From positions 1-64,000 of the forward strand of contig NZ_FPJO01000009.1 of the NCBI RefSeq assembly GCF_900119365.1: a DNA stretch of 64,000 nt, written 5' to 3'. The notes under the pieces are model-generated. The model was given only the letters and a program-made list of their open reading frames with translations, was not told where the DNA came from and searched no databases. This DNA is from Streptomyces atratus (lineage in GTDB: Bacteria > Actinomycetota > Actinomycetes > Streptomycetales > Streptomycetaceae). The translations under genes were made by a program, and so were the position numbers. How positions within the stretch are numbered: position 1 is the stretch's first letter; each line of letters opens with the position of its first letter. Positions 1-7,851 of the stretch are shown here, in pieces.

Positions 1-192
1 GTCCTGCTGCTGAACGGCGAACTGGCCACTGCCGAACCGAAAAAGCTCCGCTACCGACTGCTGCACGTCGCCGCCCGCCTCACCCGAGGCGGGCGGCGCC
101 TCCGCCTGCGGATATCGGCGACCTGGCCATGGAGAAACGAACTCGCCGACGCCTTCCATCGCCTTGCCGCGCTGCCCCGACCAGCCGGCTGA
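1..192 (+). CDS. IS1380-like transposase, C-terminal 63 residues
   Basis: Frame 1 is open from the window edge to a TGA at 190-192. The peptide contains ELATAEPKKLRYRLLHVAAR, a run of Arg/Leu, then a WPWRNELADAFHRLAALP tail. This pattern (an Arg-rich beta strand followed by a W-containing helix and LxALP near the end) is typical of the C-terminus of IS1380-type DDE transposases found widely in Streptomyces. The catalytic residues lie upstream of the window, so whether the copy is active cannot be judged. It reads toward the broken gvpL gene. Confidence 0.6.
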   Translation, partial: VLLLNGELATAEPKKLRYRLLHVAARLTRGGRRLRLRISATWPWRNELADAFHRLAALPRPAG

Positions 193-346
193 CCGACAAC
201 CCCCTGCCCGCCCACGACCCGAAGGACCCTGGAGAACCCGACCACCGCGCCGGGCCTCCGCCATGCCCAAACAGCCAAATCACCTCGCCCACCCGGCGGC
301 TGACGATCAGCGACGACTCATCACCCCAACCGAAACGGCGAGGCTA
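1..346 (+). mobile_element. Right end of an IS1380-like insertion sequence
   Basis: The left edge of the window holds the 3' end of a transposase gene followed by about 155 noncoding bases. From about position 347 the sequence abruptly becomes gas-vesicle protein coding with no start codon of its own kind. I infer that the IS end lies near 340-347, close to the bases GGCGAGGCTAG, and that the element inserted into the 5' part of gvpL. The left inverted repeat and the target duplication lie outside the window, so the exact boundary is inferred. Family assignment rests on the transposase tail only. Confidence 0.6.
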
Positions 347-1054
347 GTGCGCGTAGAACACAGCGGCGATGTGGTGGTCGCCGTGAGCCCGGTACCCGAG
401 CGGGACTTCCGAGAAGCCGCGCTGCGAGCGCATCTTGAGGACTTGGACTGGCTGGAGTCGGTCGCCCGCGCCCATCACCGGGTGATCGAGGCATTGGCCG
501 CCCTCACCGCCGTCCTGCCACTGCGTCTGGCGACGGTATACCTCGACGACGAGCGGGTGCGACTCATGCTCCGGGCCCGCCACGAGGCGTTTGCCGGCAG
601 ACTGACCGACCTGGCAGCGCAGGTGGAGTGGGGCGTCAAGATCTATGTCGAAGCGCCTGCGGCGATCGAGAGTCCGGAAGGCCCACCTACAAATGCGGGC
701 CTGAGCCCCGGGCGGGCCTACCTCAGTCGGCGCAGAGCACAGCAACACGCCCGCGAAGACGCCTATCGGGACGCCGAACAGGCAGCCGAGCGGGTCGAGG
801 CCGCCGCCCGCGCTTATGCGGTTGATCGCGTCCAGCACCGGCCACAACAAGGCGAACTCGCCCGCGGTCCGGGAGAGAACGTCATCAACGACGCCTACCT
901 GGTGCCGCTGCAACATGCCGAAGACTTCCGCGCCGCTGTCATGCAGGCCGCAGAAGGACGCCCCGGGGTACGCGTCGAAGTCACCGGGCCGTGGGCCCCG
1001 TACTCCTTCGCCACCCTCACTGAAGCCGAACCGCTGAAGAGGGCCACGCCGTGA
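347..1054 (+). pseudogene. gvpL: gvpL: GvpF/GvpL-family gas vesicle protein, 5' end lost to an IS
   Basis: GvpF/GvpL proteins assist gas-vesicle assembly and contact the GvpA shell protein. From about 347 the frame reads LVRVEHSGDVVVAVSPVPE, then a DLDWLESVARAHHRV helix, a PLRLATVYLDDERV strand and a VEWGVKIYVEA strand, the usual GvpF/L landmarks. The C-terminus has the coiled Ala/Arg/Glu segment and an AYLVP...F core. Full-length relatives start about 30 residues earlier, with an MxxYVYAV-type strand missing here; the frame instead runs back into IS sequence to 164. A GTG at 347 is the first in-frame start free of the IS and has no clear ribosome binding site. Position before gvpS and gvpK identifies it as gvpL rather than gvpF. 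Its TGA overlaps the GTG of gvpS. Confidence 0.75.
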
Positions 1055-1299
1055 GGCCGGCGGGCAGGCCGGTGGCCACACCGAAGGAGCCCCTGCCGGA
1101 CCGGCAGATCGCACTGATCGACCTGCTGGACCGGTTGCTCAGCGGAGGCGTGGTCCTCACCGGTGATGTCGTGCTCTCCATCGCCGACATCGACCTCGTA
1201 CGCATATCGCTGCGCGCGCTGATCGTCTCCATCAGCGAACAGAATCCTTCCCCGTGGCATGCCATCTCAGCACCCATAGGAGACGACCATGGCAGGTGA
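1051..1299 (+). CDS. gvpS: Gas vesicle protein GvpS (GvpA/J-related)
   Basis: The 82-residue protein contains the GvpA-family core: ALIDLLDRLLSGGVVLTGDV followed by LSIADIDLVRISLRALIVS. In GvpA this core forms the helix-strand-strand-helix of the gas-vesicle wall; GvpJ/GvpS are minor, non-shell relatives needed for assembly. The GTG start at 1051 overlaps the TGA of gvpL (GTGA), implying translational coupling. Its 3' end overlaps the start of gvpK by 11 bases. Because gvpL upstream is broken, expression of gvpS and gvpK now probably depends on read-through from the IS or on internal signals. Confidence 0.85.
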   Translation: MRPAGRPVATPKEPLPDRQIALIDLLDRLLSGGVVLTGDVVLSIADIDLVRISLRALIVSISEQNPSPWHAISAPIGDDHGR

Positions 1300-1696
1300 G
1301 GACCGTCCGCCCGGAAGCCGCCGCGACGAAATCGCCGATGCCGCCGCCCGCGCCTTCCGCATGCTGCCCGCAGTGCCGCAGGACATCCTGCCCCGGGGCG
1401 GCGCGGAGGTGCGAAGGCCGGCCCACCGGGTCACCACCGCCCCGGACACAGTGGAACGGGACCTGATCAAACTCGTACTCACACTCGTCGAGCTGCTACG
1501 ACAGCTCATGGAACGCCAGGCCCTTCAGCGGGTCGACGCAGGAGACCTCACTGAGGAACAGGAGGAGCGACTCGGAGCAACTTTGATGATTCTGCACAGT
1601 CGTATGATTGAACTCTGCTCTCGATACGACCTTTCCATGCAAGATCTCAACTTGGATCTCGGACCTCTCGGAACTCTGCTACCACCATCCGAATGA
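1289..1696 (+). CDS. gvpK: Gas vesicle protein GvpK
   Basis: The protein is 135 residues long, with the GvpK signature VERDLIKLVLTLVELLRQLMERQALQRVDAGDL, then LTEEQEERLGATLMILHSRM and an acidic/Leu-rich LDLGPLGTLLP tail. GvpK is an accessory protein required for gas-vesicle formation in many gvp clusters and is normally the last gene of the Streptomyces cluster, as here. The ATG at 1289 is preceded by TAGGAGACGACC, a good ribosome binding site, and lies inside the 3' end of gvpS. A non-conserved Arg/Pro-rich N-terminus of about 50 residues precedes the core, as in other actinobacterial GvpK proteins. Confidence 0.9.
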   Translation: MAGEDRPPGSRRDEIADAAARAFRMLPAVPQDILPRGGAEVRRPAHRVTTAPDTVERDLIKLVLTLVELLRQLMERQALQRVDAGDLTEEQEERLGATLMILHSRMIELCSRYDLSMQDLNLDLGPLGTLLPPSE

Positions 1697-1712
1697 CCCC
1701 AGGGAGAACGAC

Positions 1713-1886
1713 ATGGGCATCGGAAAGAAGTCCAAGAACATCGGCGAAATCGCGGAGGGGAAAACCAAGGAAACGGTCGGGAGGGCCGTGGGTAACGAAA
1801 GGCTGGAGGGAAAGGGGAGGGCCCAAAAGATGAAGGGCAAAGTGAAGCAGGCAGTGGAGAAGGGCAAGGACACCTTCAGGCACTGA
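1713..1886 (+). CDS. CsbD family stress protein
   Basis: A 57-residue, highly charged protein rich in Lys, Gly and Glu. It has the CsbD pattern GKTKETVGRAVGNERLEGKG followed by QKMKGKVKQAVEKGKD. CsbD proteins are small, natively flexible general-stress proteins; CsbD of Bacillus subtilis is under sigma-B, and the biochemical role is unknown. The ATG at 1713 follows CAGGGAGAACGAC, a strong ribosome binding site. It lies 16 bases after gvpK on the same strand, a neighbour arrangement that suggests joint stress or buoyancy control. Confidence 0.88.
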   Translation: MGIGKKSKNIGEIAEGKTKETVGRAVGNERLEGKGRAQKMKGKVKQAVEKGKDTFRH

Positions 1887-2417
1887 AAGAAAGACATGCA
1901 GCACTGGCCCGCTGCCGCACTCCGAACAAGGGCGGTTTGGCGTCCAGCGGAGCAAGTATCGGCCCGCTGCAGTCGACGCAGCTGGCGGCGGGACAGTGCG
2001 CGCTCGGTGTACGAGGCGCTGAGCATGGCGTTTGCCTGCGCTCACTTCATGTATGTCCGGGTGGACCGGATACGCAACGGGCCGTTGAAACGAATGTGCC
2101 TGGTGAACGTCTCCGTAAGCCCCCCGCCCGTTTCCCTGAATGCCGACGGGTACGGGAAATCACACGACCGTCAGAGTCCTGCAGCCTGCCCGACACACAC
2201 CTGGTAGCGGGTGCCGACCCGTACGGCGACGACCTCCAACTCGCCGAGTATGACGGGCCTGACGGTCGCACTTCCGATGCGGCTCCAGCGGCATCGAGGC
2301 TGCGTAGCCACTCGTCACGGGCGAGCACTAGAGTGCGATGCGAAGTATGTGCGCGTCTGTCCCACGTCTGAGCAACAGGCTCAGGATTCACGCCGCGCAC
2401 TGGAAGGGAACAGAGCC
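1887..2417. other. Long intergenic region upstream of lplA
   Basis: Some 530 bases without a convincing gene. Short open frames cross it on both strands, but none shows a ribosome binding site, codon bias continuity or a recognisable motif. The only structure I can support is a possible stress-type promoter at 2130-2153 (listed separately). Confidence 0.6.
2130..2153 (+). promoter_or_regulatory. Possible sigma-B-type promoter (GTTT-N14-GGGTAC)
   Basis: GTTT at 2130-2133 and GGGTAC at 2148-2153 are separated by 14 bases, matching the general form of Streptomyces sigma-B-family promoters (GNNT...GGGTA[C/T]). It points toward lplA, whose start is 264 bases downstream. A TTTCCC/GGGAAA inverted repeat overlaps it. 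This is a pattern match only. Confidence 0.35.
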
Positions 2418-3482
2418 GTGCATGGCGAGTACAAGGTGCCCGGCGGCAAGCTTGTCGTCGTAGATCTGGACGTCGAGGAAGGCGCACTGCGCAACGTGCG
2501 CGTCGCCGGGGACTTCTTCCTGGAGCCCGACGAGGCGATCCTCTCGATCAACAGGGCTCTGGAGGGTGCCCCGTCCTCAACGGACACCGCAGGCCTGGCG
2601 GCCCGGATCACGGCGGGTCTGCCGGAGTCGACCGTCATGCTCGGACTGACCGCGGAGGGCGTCGGCATCGCTGTTCGGCGAGCGCTGGCCCATGCGACCG
2701 AGTGGAGCGACTACGACTGGCAGTTGGTGCACACGGAAGCACAGGCCCCGGCCCTGCACATGGCGCTGGACGAGGTCCTCACCGCCGAGGTGGCCGCCGG
2801 GCGGCGGGCACCCACGTTGCGGGTGTGGGAATGGGCCTCGCCTGCCGTGGTCATCGGCAGCTTTCAGTCGCTGCGCAACGAGGTGGACCCCGGAGGGGCG
2901 ACAAAGCACGGAATGACCGTGGTACGCCGCATTTCTGGCGGTGGGGCCATGTTCGTAGAGCCCATGAGTACCATCACGTACTCCCTGTCCGTGCCGGAGT
3001 CGCTGGTCTCCGGCCTCTCCTTCGCCGACAGCTACGCCTACCTCGACGACTGGGTGCTGGGCGCCCTCGGCGACATGGGCATCAAGGCCTGGTACCAGCC
3101 GCTCAACGACATCGCCACGGACGCCGGCAAGATCGCCGGTGCCGCCCAGAAGCGGATGGTCGGCCCTGACGGTGGTCCTGGAGCCGTGCTGCACCACGTG
3201 ACCATGTCGTACGACATCGACGCCGACAAGATGCTTGAGGTGTTGCGGATCGGCAAGGAGAAGCTCTCCGACAAGGGCACCAAGAGCGCCAAGAAGCGCG
3301 TCGACCCGCTGCGCCGTCAGACGGGGCTGACGCGCGAGGCCGTCATCGAGCGGATGATCGACTCCTTCCGCACCCGGCACGGTCTCACCCGGGGCAGGGT
3401 GACGGACGAGGAGACGGCGCGGGCCGAGGAGCTCGTACGGACGAAGTTCGGCACCGAGGAGTGGACCGCTCGGGTGCCGTGA
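2418..3482 (+). CDS. lplA: Lipoate-protein ligase A family protein
   Basis: Predicted to activate lipoate and attach it to lysines of E2 subunits and the glycine-cleavage H protein. The first 90 or so residues (HGEYKVPGGKLVVVDLDVEE..., FFLEPDEAILSIN) form the accessory domain usually found at the C-terminus of E. coli LplA but placed in front here, as in many actinobacteria. The BPL/LplA/LipB catalytic domain follows: APALHMALDEVL, LRVWEWASPAVVIGSFQSL, VVRRISGGGAMFVEP (the RRxSGGGAVxH region) and ITYSLSVPE, then DIATDAGKIAGAAQKR with the conserved K. The GTG at 2418 is chosen because GGAAGGGAA lies 7-8 bases upstream and the domain begins right after it. Total 354 residues. Confidence 0.88.
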   Translation: MHGEYKVPGGKLVVVDLDVEEGALRNVRVAGDFFLEPDEAILSINRALEGAPSSTDTAGLAARITAGLPESTVMLGLTAEGVGIAVRRALAHATEWSDYDWQLVHTEAQAPALHMALDEVLTAEVAAGRRAPTLRVWEWASPAVVIGSFQSLRNEVDPGGATKHGMTVVRRISGGGAMFVEPMSTITYSLSVPESLVSGLSFADSYAYLDDWVLGALGDMGIKAWYQPLNDIATDAGKIAGAAQKRMVGPDGGPGAVLHHVTMSYDIDADKMLEVLRIGKEKLSDKGTKSAKKRVDPLRRQTGLTREAVIERMIDSFRTRHGLTRGRVTDEETARAEELVRTKFGTEEWTARVP

Positions 3483-3500
3483 GCCGAGCCGTAGGGGCTG

Positions 3501-3517
3501 GGCCTCCCCCGGAGGCC
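3501..3517. terminator. Short hairpin between convergent genes
   Basis: GGCCTCC (3501-3507) pairs with GGAGGCC (3511-3517) across a 3-base loop in the gap between lplA and the convergent SpoIIE-type phosphatase gene. There is no T-run, as is usual in Streptomyces; it could act for either strand. Confidence 0.4.
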
Positions 3518-3529
3518 TCCCCGGAAGTG

Positions 3530-6046
3530 TCAGGTTTCCTCCGCCGCCGGGAGTTCCTGCTCGGTCCAGATGATCTTGCCTTCGGCCGTGTAGCGGGTGC
3601 CCCAGCGGCGGGTGAGCTGGGCGACGAGGAAGAGGCCGCGGCCGCCCTCGTCCGTGGTGCGGGCGTGCCTGAGCCGGGGCGAGGTGCTGCTGGTGTCGGA
3701 GACCTCGCAGATCAGGACGGACTGGCGCAGCAGCCGCAGCCGGATCGGCCCGGTGGCGTAACGCACCGCGTTGGTGACCAGCTCGCTGACGATCAGCTCG
3801 GTCGTCATCTCCAGTTCCTCCAGGCCCCAGGTCCTCAGCAGGCGGGCGGTCCGGGCCCGGACCCCGGCGACGGCGGCCGGGTCGGCGGGGACCTCCCAGG
3901 AGGCGACGTGGTCGGCGCTCAGCTCGTGCGTGCGGGCGAGCAGCAGGGCGACGTCGTCGGGCTGGGGCACCGGGACCAGCTGATCCACGACCGCCGCGCA
4001 CAGGGCGTCGAGCGGAAGACCGCGCTGGGCCAGGGCGCCTCCGAGGCGGGACATGCCGAGTTCGGCGTCGCGGTCCCGGCCCTCGATGAGTCCGTCGGTG
4101 TAGAGACCGATCAGGCTTCCCTCCGGGAGGGTGATCTCCGCCGTCTCGAACGGCATCCCGCCCAGGCCCAGCGGGGGTCCGGCGGGCAGTTCGGGGAAGC
4201 TGACGCGCCCGTCCGGGGCGACGACGACGGGCGGCGGATGGCCGGCGCGCGCCATGGTGCACTGCTGGGTGACCGGGTCGTAGACGGCGTACAGGCAGGT
4301 GGCGCCGAGCACGGAGGTGCCGTGCTCCTCGCCCTCGGGTTCCTCGTCGCTCAGGCGGATCACGAGGTCGTCGAGGTGGGCGAGGAGCTCGTCGGGCGGC
4401 AGGTCCATGTCGGCGAGGGTGTGGACCGCGGTGCGGAGCCGGCCCATGGTGGCGGCGGCGCTGATGCCGTGGCCGACGACGTCGCCGACGACGAGGGCGA
4501 CCCGGGCGCCGGACAGCGGGATCACGTCGAACCAGTCGCCCCCGACCCCGTCCTTGGCGTCCGCCGGGAGGTAGGAGGAGGCCACGTCCAGGGCCATTCC
4601 GCCGGGCAGGGTGTGCGGGAGCAGACTGCGCTGGAGGGTCAGCGCCGCGGTGTGCTCGTGGGTGTAGCGGCGGGCGTTGTCCACGCACACGGCGGCCCGT
4701 GCCACCATCTCGCGGGCCGGGAGCACGTCGTCCGGTTCGAAGGGGGCGGGATTCACCGACCGGATGAAGGTGGTCAGCCCGAGCACGGTGTCCCGGGCCC
4801 GCATGGGTACGGAGATGAGGGAGTGGAGCCCGTACTCGCGGATGTTCGCGGCCCTGACGGGCTGTTCCACCGCCCACATGTGGTTGTCGGGGTCGAGGAC
4901 CGGGATGAGGACGGGTTCGCCGTCGATCAGGAACCGGATGTCGTGCGGCGGGGGCACGAAGTCCACCGGATCGCCGACGCGGCGGACCGCCTCCGGGCAG
5001 CCCTCGCGCACCGAGCTCATCCCGGCACGGCGCATTCTCGGCCGGGCGGAGCCGGTGACGGCACCGGACCGGGCGAGATCCTGGCCGGACAGCCCCGCGC
5101 CCAGGGGCCACGGAGCGGGCTCATCGGGGTTGGCGACCGGCTCCAGCAGGTCGACGACGACGAAGTCGGCGAACCGCGGCACCGCGAAGTCGGCCAGTTC
5201 CTGAGCCGTACGCATCACGTCCAGGGTGGAGCCGATGCTGGCTCCGGCGTCGTTGACCAGGGCCAGGCGTTGCTGGGCGTTCCACCGGTCGGTGACGTCC
5301 AGCACCATGTAGCACAGGCCGGTGACACTGCCGTCGCTGTCGGTCAGCGGGAGGTACGAGGTGGAGTAGGCGCGCTTGCGGCGCGGATCGGCCCAGGTCC
5401 AGCCCAGGTACTCGTAGTCGATGACGGGGACCCCGGTGTCCAGCACACCGCGCATCAGCGTCTCGATGGCCTCGGTCTCCAGCCCCGGGAGCACCTCGCT
5501 CAGCCGGCGGCCCACGCGGTGCTCGCGCGGCACGCCGCTGAAGCGTTCCAGGGTGTCGTTCATCCACGTGTAGCGCAGGTTCGGGCTCAGCACCGCCATA
5601 CCGATCGGCGAACCGGTCAGGAAGGCGTCCAGCACGGACTGCCCGACCGTCCACTCCGGCTTCCGTTCGCGCCCGGAGACCAGGAAGCACTCCCGGCTGT
5701 CCATGTGGAACGAGGCCGAGACACGGAGGTCCAGCTCGATCCGGCCGCCGTCGCGCCGCCGCACATCGGCGACGCCCCGCCACCCCACGCCCGCGCGGCA
5801 CCGCTCGGCGATCCCGGCCACCCGGACCGGGTCCTCGGACATGGCGAGCAGGAACCCGGCGGACCGCCCGACCACGTCAGCGGCGCGGTACCCCAGCAGT
5901 TCCTGCGCGCTGTGCGTCCAGCCGACGACCGTTCCGGTGCCGGAGACCACCACGGTCGCATCGTTCACGGTGTCGTAGAAGTGCCGGGGCGTGCTGGGCG
6001 GCGAGGGCTCGGCGTCGGGCGCCGGCTGGGGACGTGCACACGCCAT
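3530..6046 (-). CDS. PAS-PAS-GAF-SpoIIE phosphatase with anti-sigma-type kinase domain
   Basis: A multidomain signalling protein of about 838 residues. In order: PAS near 20-120 (FYDTVNDATVVVSGTGTVVG), a second PAS near 150-260 (GSPIGMAVLSPNLRYTWMND), GAF near 280-460, PP2C/SpoIIE phosphatase near 480-690 (GGDWFDVIPLSGARVALVVGDVVGHG, with Asp metal ligands, and LYTDGLIEGRD), and a HATPase_c_2 domain at the C-terminus (MTTELIVSELVTNAVRYATG, DEGGRGLFLVAQL). Such proteins dephosphorylate anti-anti-sigma factors and may phosphorylate them, setting the activity of SigB/SigF-type factors. The ATG at 6046 is the first in frame with the PAS domain but has a poor ribosome binding site. A better one (GGGAGGCGGGATC) precedes an ATG at 6077 in another frame, so the start is uncertain or frameshifted. 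It is convergent with lplA. Confidence 0.88.
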   Translation of the reverse strand: MACARPQPAPDAEPSPPSTPRHFYDTVNDATVVVSGTGTVVGWTHSAQELLGYRAADVVGRSAGFLLAMSEDPVRVAGIAERCRAGVGWRGVADVRRRDGGRIELDLRVSASFHMDSRECFLVSGRERKPEWTVGQSVLDAFLTGSPIGMAVLSPNLRYTWMNDTLERFSGVPREHRVGRRLSEVLPGLETEAIETLMRGVLDTGVPVIDYEYLGWTWADPRRKRAYSTSYLPLTDSDGSVTGLCYMVLDVTDRWNAQQRLALVNDAGASIGSTLDVMRTAQELADFAVPRFADFVVVDLLEPVANPDEPAPWPLGAGLSGQDLARSGAVTGSARPRMRRAGMSSVREGCPEAVRRVGDPVDFVPPPHDIRFLIDGEPVLIPVLDPDNHMWAVEQPVRAANIREYGLHSLISVPMRARDTVLGLTTFIRSVNPAPFEPDDVLPAREMVARAAVCVDNARRYTHEHTAALTLQRSLLPHTLPGGMALDVASSYLPADAKDGVGGDWFDVIPLSGARVALVVGDVVGHGISAAATMGRLRTAVHTLADMDLPPDELLAHLDDLVIRLSDEEPEGEEHGTSVLGATCLYAVYDPVTQQCTMARAGHPPPVVVAPDGRVSFPELPAGPPLGLGGMPFETAEITLPEGSLIGLYTDGLIEGRDRDAELGMSRLGGALAQRGLPLDALCAAVVDQLVPVPQPDDVALLLARTHELSADHVASWEVPADPAAVAGVRARTARLLRTWGLEELEMTTELIVSELVTNAVRYATGPIRLRLLRQSVLICEVSDTSSTSPRLRHARTTDEGGRGLFLVAQLTRRWGTRYTAEGKIIWTEQELPAAEET

Positions 6047-6138
6047 TCTGGCCACCACCCATCGACTCGTTGTCCATGATCCCGCCTCCCGCGCCGGGGT
6101 GCGAGCGACCGGGGGCGGGCGTGGACGTGCGCGGGCGG

Positions 6139-7617
6139 TCAGCGCCCGTCGGCCGGAGGGGACGGGACGGGCGGGGCCGGGGGCCGGTGCTCGTACCAGC
6201 GCCGGTCGGCCTCCAGCTGGGCGGCGAGGGAGATCAGCAGTTCCTCGCTGCGGGACGGGCCGAGCAGCTGCGCCCCGACGGGCAGCCCGCCGGCGGTGAA
6301 CCCGGCCGGTACGTTGATGCCGGGCCAGCCCAGTACGTTCCAGGGCCAGGCGTACGGGCAGGCCTCGGTCATCGCCAGATCGGTGCGCCAGGCGCTCAGC
6401 CCGTCGAACCGGCCGATCGGGGGCGGTGGCAGGGCGGTCGTCGGGGTGAGCAGTACGTCGTATCCGGCGCCGCCCCGGGACGTGTGGAAGAACGCGCCGA
6501 TCCTGCGGTGCTGGCGCACCTCGCGCTCCCTGGCCGCCCGTACCACCCGGCCGCCGAGCCGGGTGCCGGTGCGCAGAGCGCTGCGGGTGCGCGGGTCGAG
6601 GAGGGCGGGGTCGGGGTGGCGGGCGGCGAGTTCGGCGATCCCGGCGGTGGCGCGGGGCACGAAGCCGAGGCCGATCAGCCCGTACCGGGGTCTGGCCTCC
6701 TCGACGTCGTGGCCCAGGCGGGCGAGGGCCTCGGCCAGGGCGAGGACGGCCCGGCGCACGTCGGGGTGGGGTGCGGAGCCGGTGAGGGTGAGCGGGGGAC
6801 GCCAGGCGAGGGCGATGCGGAGCCGGCCGGGGTCGCGGCGGGCGGCGGCCGCGGCGGCGGCGACGGGGGGCGGCCGGTGCGGGTCTTCGGGGTGGGACCC
6901 GGCGACCGCGTCGAGCAGCAGCGCGGCGTCGGCGACGGTCCTGGCGAGGGGCCCATTGACGGTCAGGCCCTGGAAGGCGTCGATGTGCGGGTGGCCGGAG
7001 ATCCGGCCGCGCTGGGGCTTGATGCCGACGAGATGGGTCCAGGCCGCCGGGATGCGGACGGACCCGGCGCCGTCCGAGCCGAGCGCGGCGGGCACGAGTC
7101 CGGCCGCGACGGCCGCCGCGGAGCCGCCGGACGAGCCGCCGGGGGTGTGGCCTGTGTGCCACGGGTTGCGGGTGGCGCCGAAGGCGGGGCCCTCGGTGAA
7201 CGGCCACTGGCCGAGTTCGCAGGAGTTGGTCTTCCCGACGATCACGGCCCCGGCCGCCCGCAGTCGGCGTACGGCCTCGCTGTCCGCGGTCGCGGCGGGC
7301 AGTTCGCCGTCGCAGCCGAAGTAGGTCGGCATCCCGAGGACGTCCGTGTCGTCCTTGACGGCGACCGGCACCCCGAGCAGCGGCAGCCGCTCCCCCGCCG
7401 CGAGCCGGCGATCGGCCTCGGCGGCCTCGGCGAGCGCGGCCTCCGCGCGCAGGTGCCGGAAAGCGTTGAGGGTGCCCTGGCTCGCTTCGATGCGGCCCAG
7501 CGCGGCGGACACCTGCTCGACCGAGGTGGTGCGGCCCTCGGTCAGCTCCCGTGCGCTGTCGGCCAGTCCCGCGGGCCCGGCCGGTCCGGTGGTTTCCACG
7601 GCTTCCGTTGAGGACAT
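6139..7617 (-). CDS. Amidase signature family hydrolase
   Basis: A 492-residue amidase signature (AS) enzyme, predicted to hydrolyse a carboxamide to acid and ammonia; substrate unknown. The Ser-cisSer-Lys triad is visible: Lys in PVAVKDDTDV, the cis-Ser in the Gly/Ser loop TPGGSSGGSAAAVAAGLVPA, and the nucleophile in GSDGAGSVRIPAAWTHLVGIK. The usual GSDGGGS is GSDGAGS here. The C-terminal half (DVLLTPTTALPPP, WPWNVLGWPGINVPAG, LPVGAQLLG) is typical. The ATG at 7617 follows GAGGAAGGCGGTCGGCCC. No GatB or GatC lies beside it, and length and sequence favour a catabolic or promiscuous amidase over GatA. Transcribed alone. Confidence 0.9.
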   Translation of the reverse strand: MSSTEAVETTGPAGPAGLADSARELTEGRTTSVEQVSAALGRIEASQGTLNAFRHLRAEAALAEAAEADRRLAAGERLPLLGVPVAVKDDTDVLGMPTYFGCDGELPAATADSEAVRRLRAAGAVIVGKTNSCELGQWPFTEGPAFGATRNPWHTGHTPGGSSGGSAAAVAAGLVPAALGSDGAGSVRIPAAWTHLVGIKPQRGRISGHPHIDAFQGLTVNGPLARTVADAALLLDAVAGSHPEDPHRPPPVAAAAAAARRDPGRLRIALAWRPPLTLTGSAPHPDVRRAVLALAEALARLGHDVEEARPRYGLIGLGFVPRATAGIAELAARHPDPALLDPRTRSALRTGTRLGGRVVRAAREREVRQHRRIGAFFHTSRGGAGYDVLLTPTTALPPPPIGRFDGLSAWRTDLAMTEACPYAWPWNVLGWPGINVPAGFTAGGLPVGAQLLGPSRSEELLISLAAQLEADRRWYEHRPPAPPVPSPPADGR

Positions 7618-7851
7618 GGGCCGACCGCCTTCCTCGTATCGGCACAGGCGCGCAACGCGTCTGTGTGCCCGCAGCATCTGTGTGCCTGAAGCATCTGTCT
7701 GCCCGAACGAACTTACCGGAGGGTAACGAGTAGTGAGCGGTCCGCTCAACCGTTCGGTGGAATGTGGCCGGGCATCGCTCCGGGGAGTGTCAGTGCCGCT
7801 TGCTACGTTCCCCGGTGGAAACGGGCGGCGAATGCACTGCTGGAGGGGTAC

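Noticed and set aside
3461..6079. An 872-codon plus-strand open frame opposite the SpoIIE-type phosphatase gene
   Set aside because: Its sequence is repetitive Gly/Arg/Val/Asp without domains; the minus strand encodes clear PAS, GAF and SpoIIE motifs. It is an antisense artefact of high GC content.
3530..7645. A continuous 1,371-codon minus-strand frame spanning the amidase and phosphatase genes
   Set aside because: The part upstream of 6046 is out of frame with the amidase and reads Arg/Pro-rich junk; the true amidase lies in another frame with its own stop.
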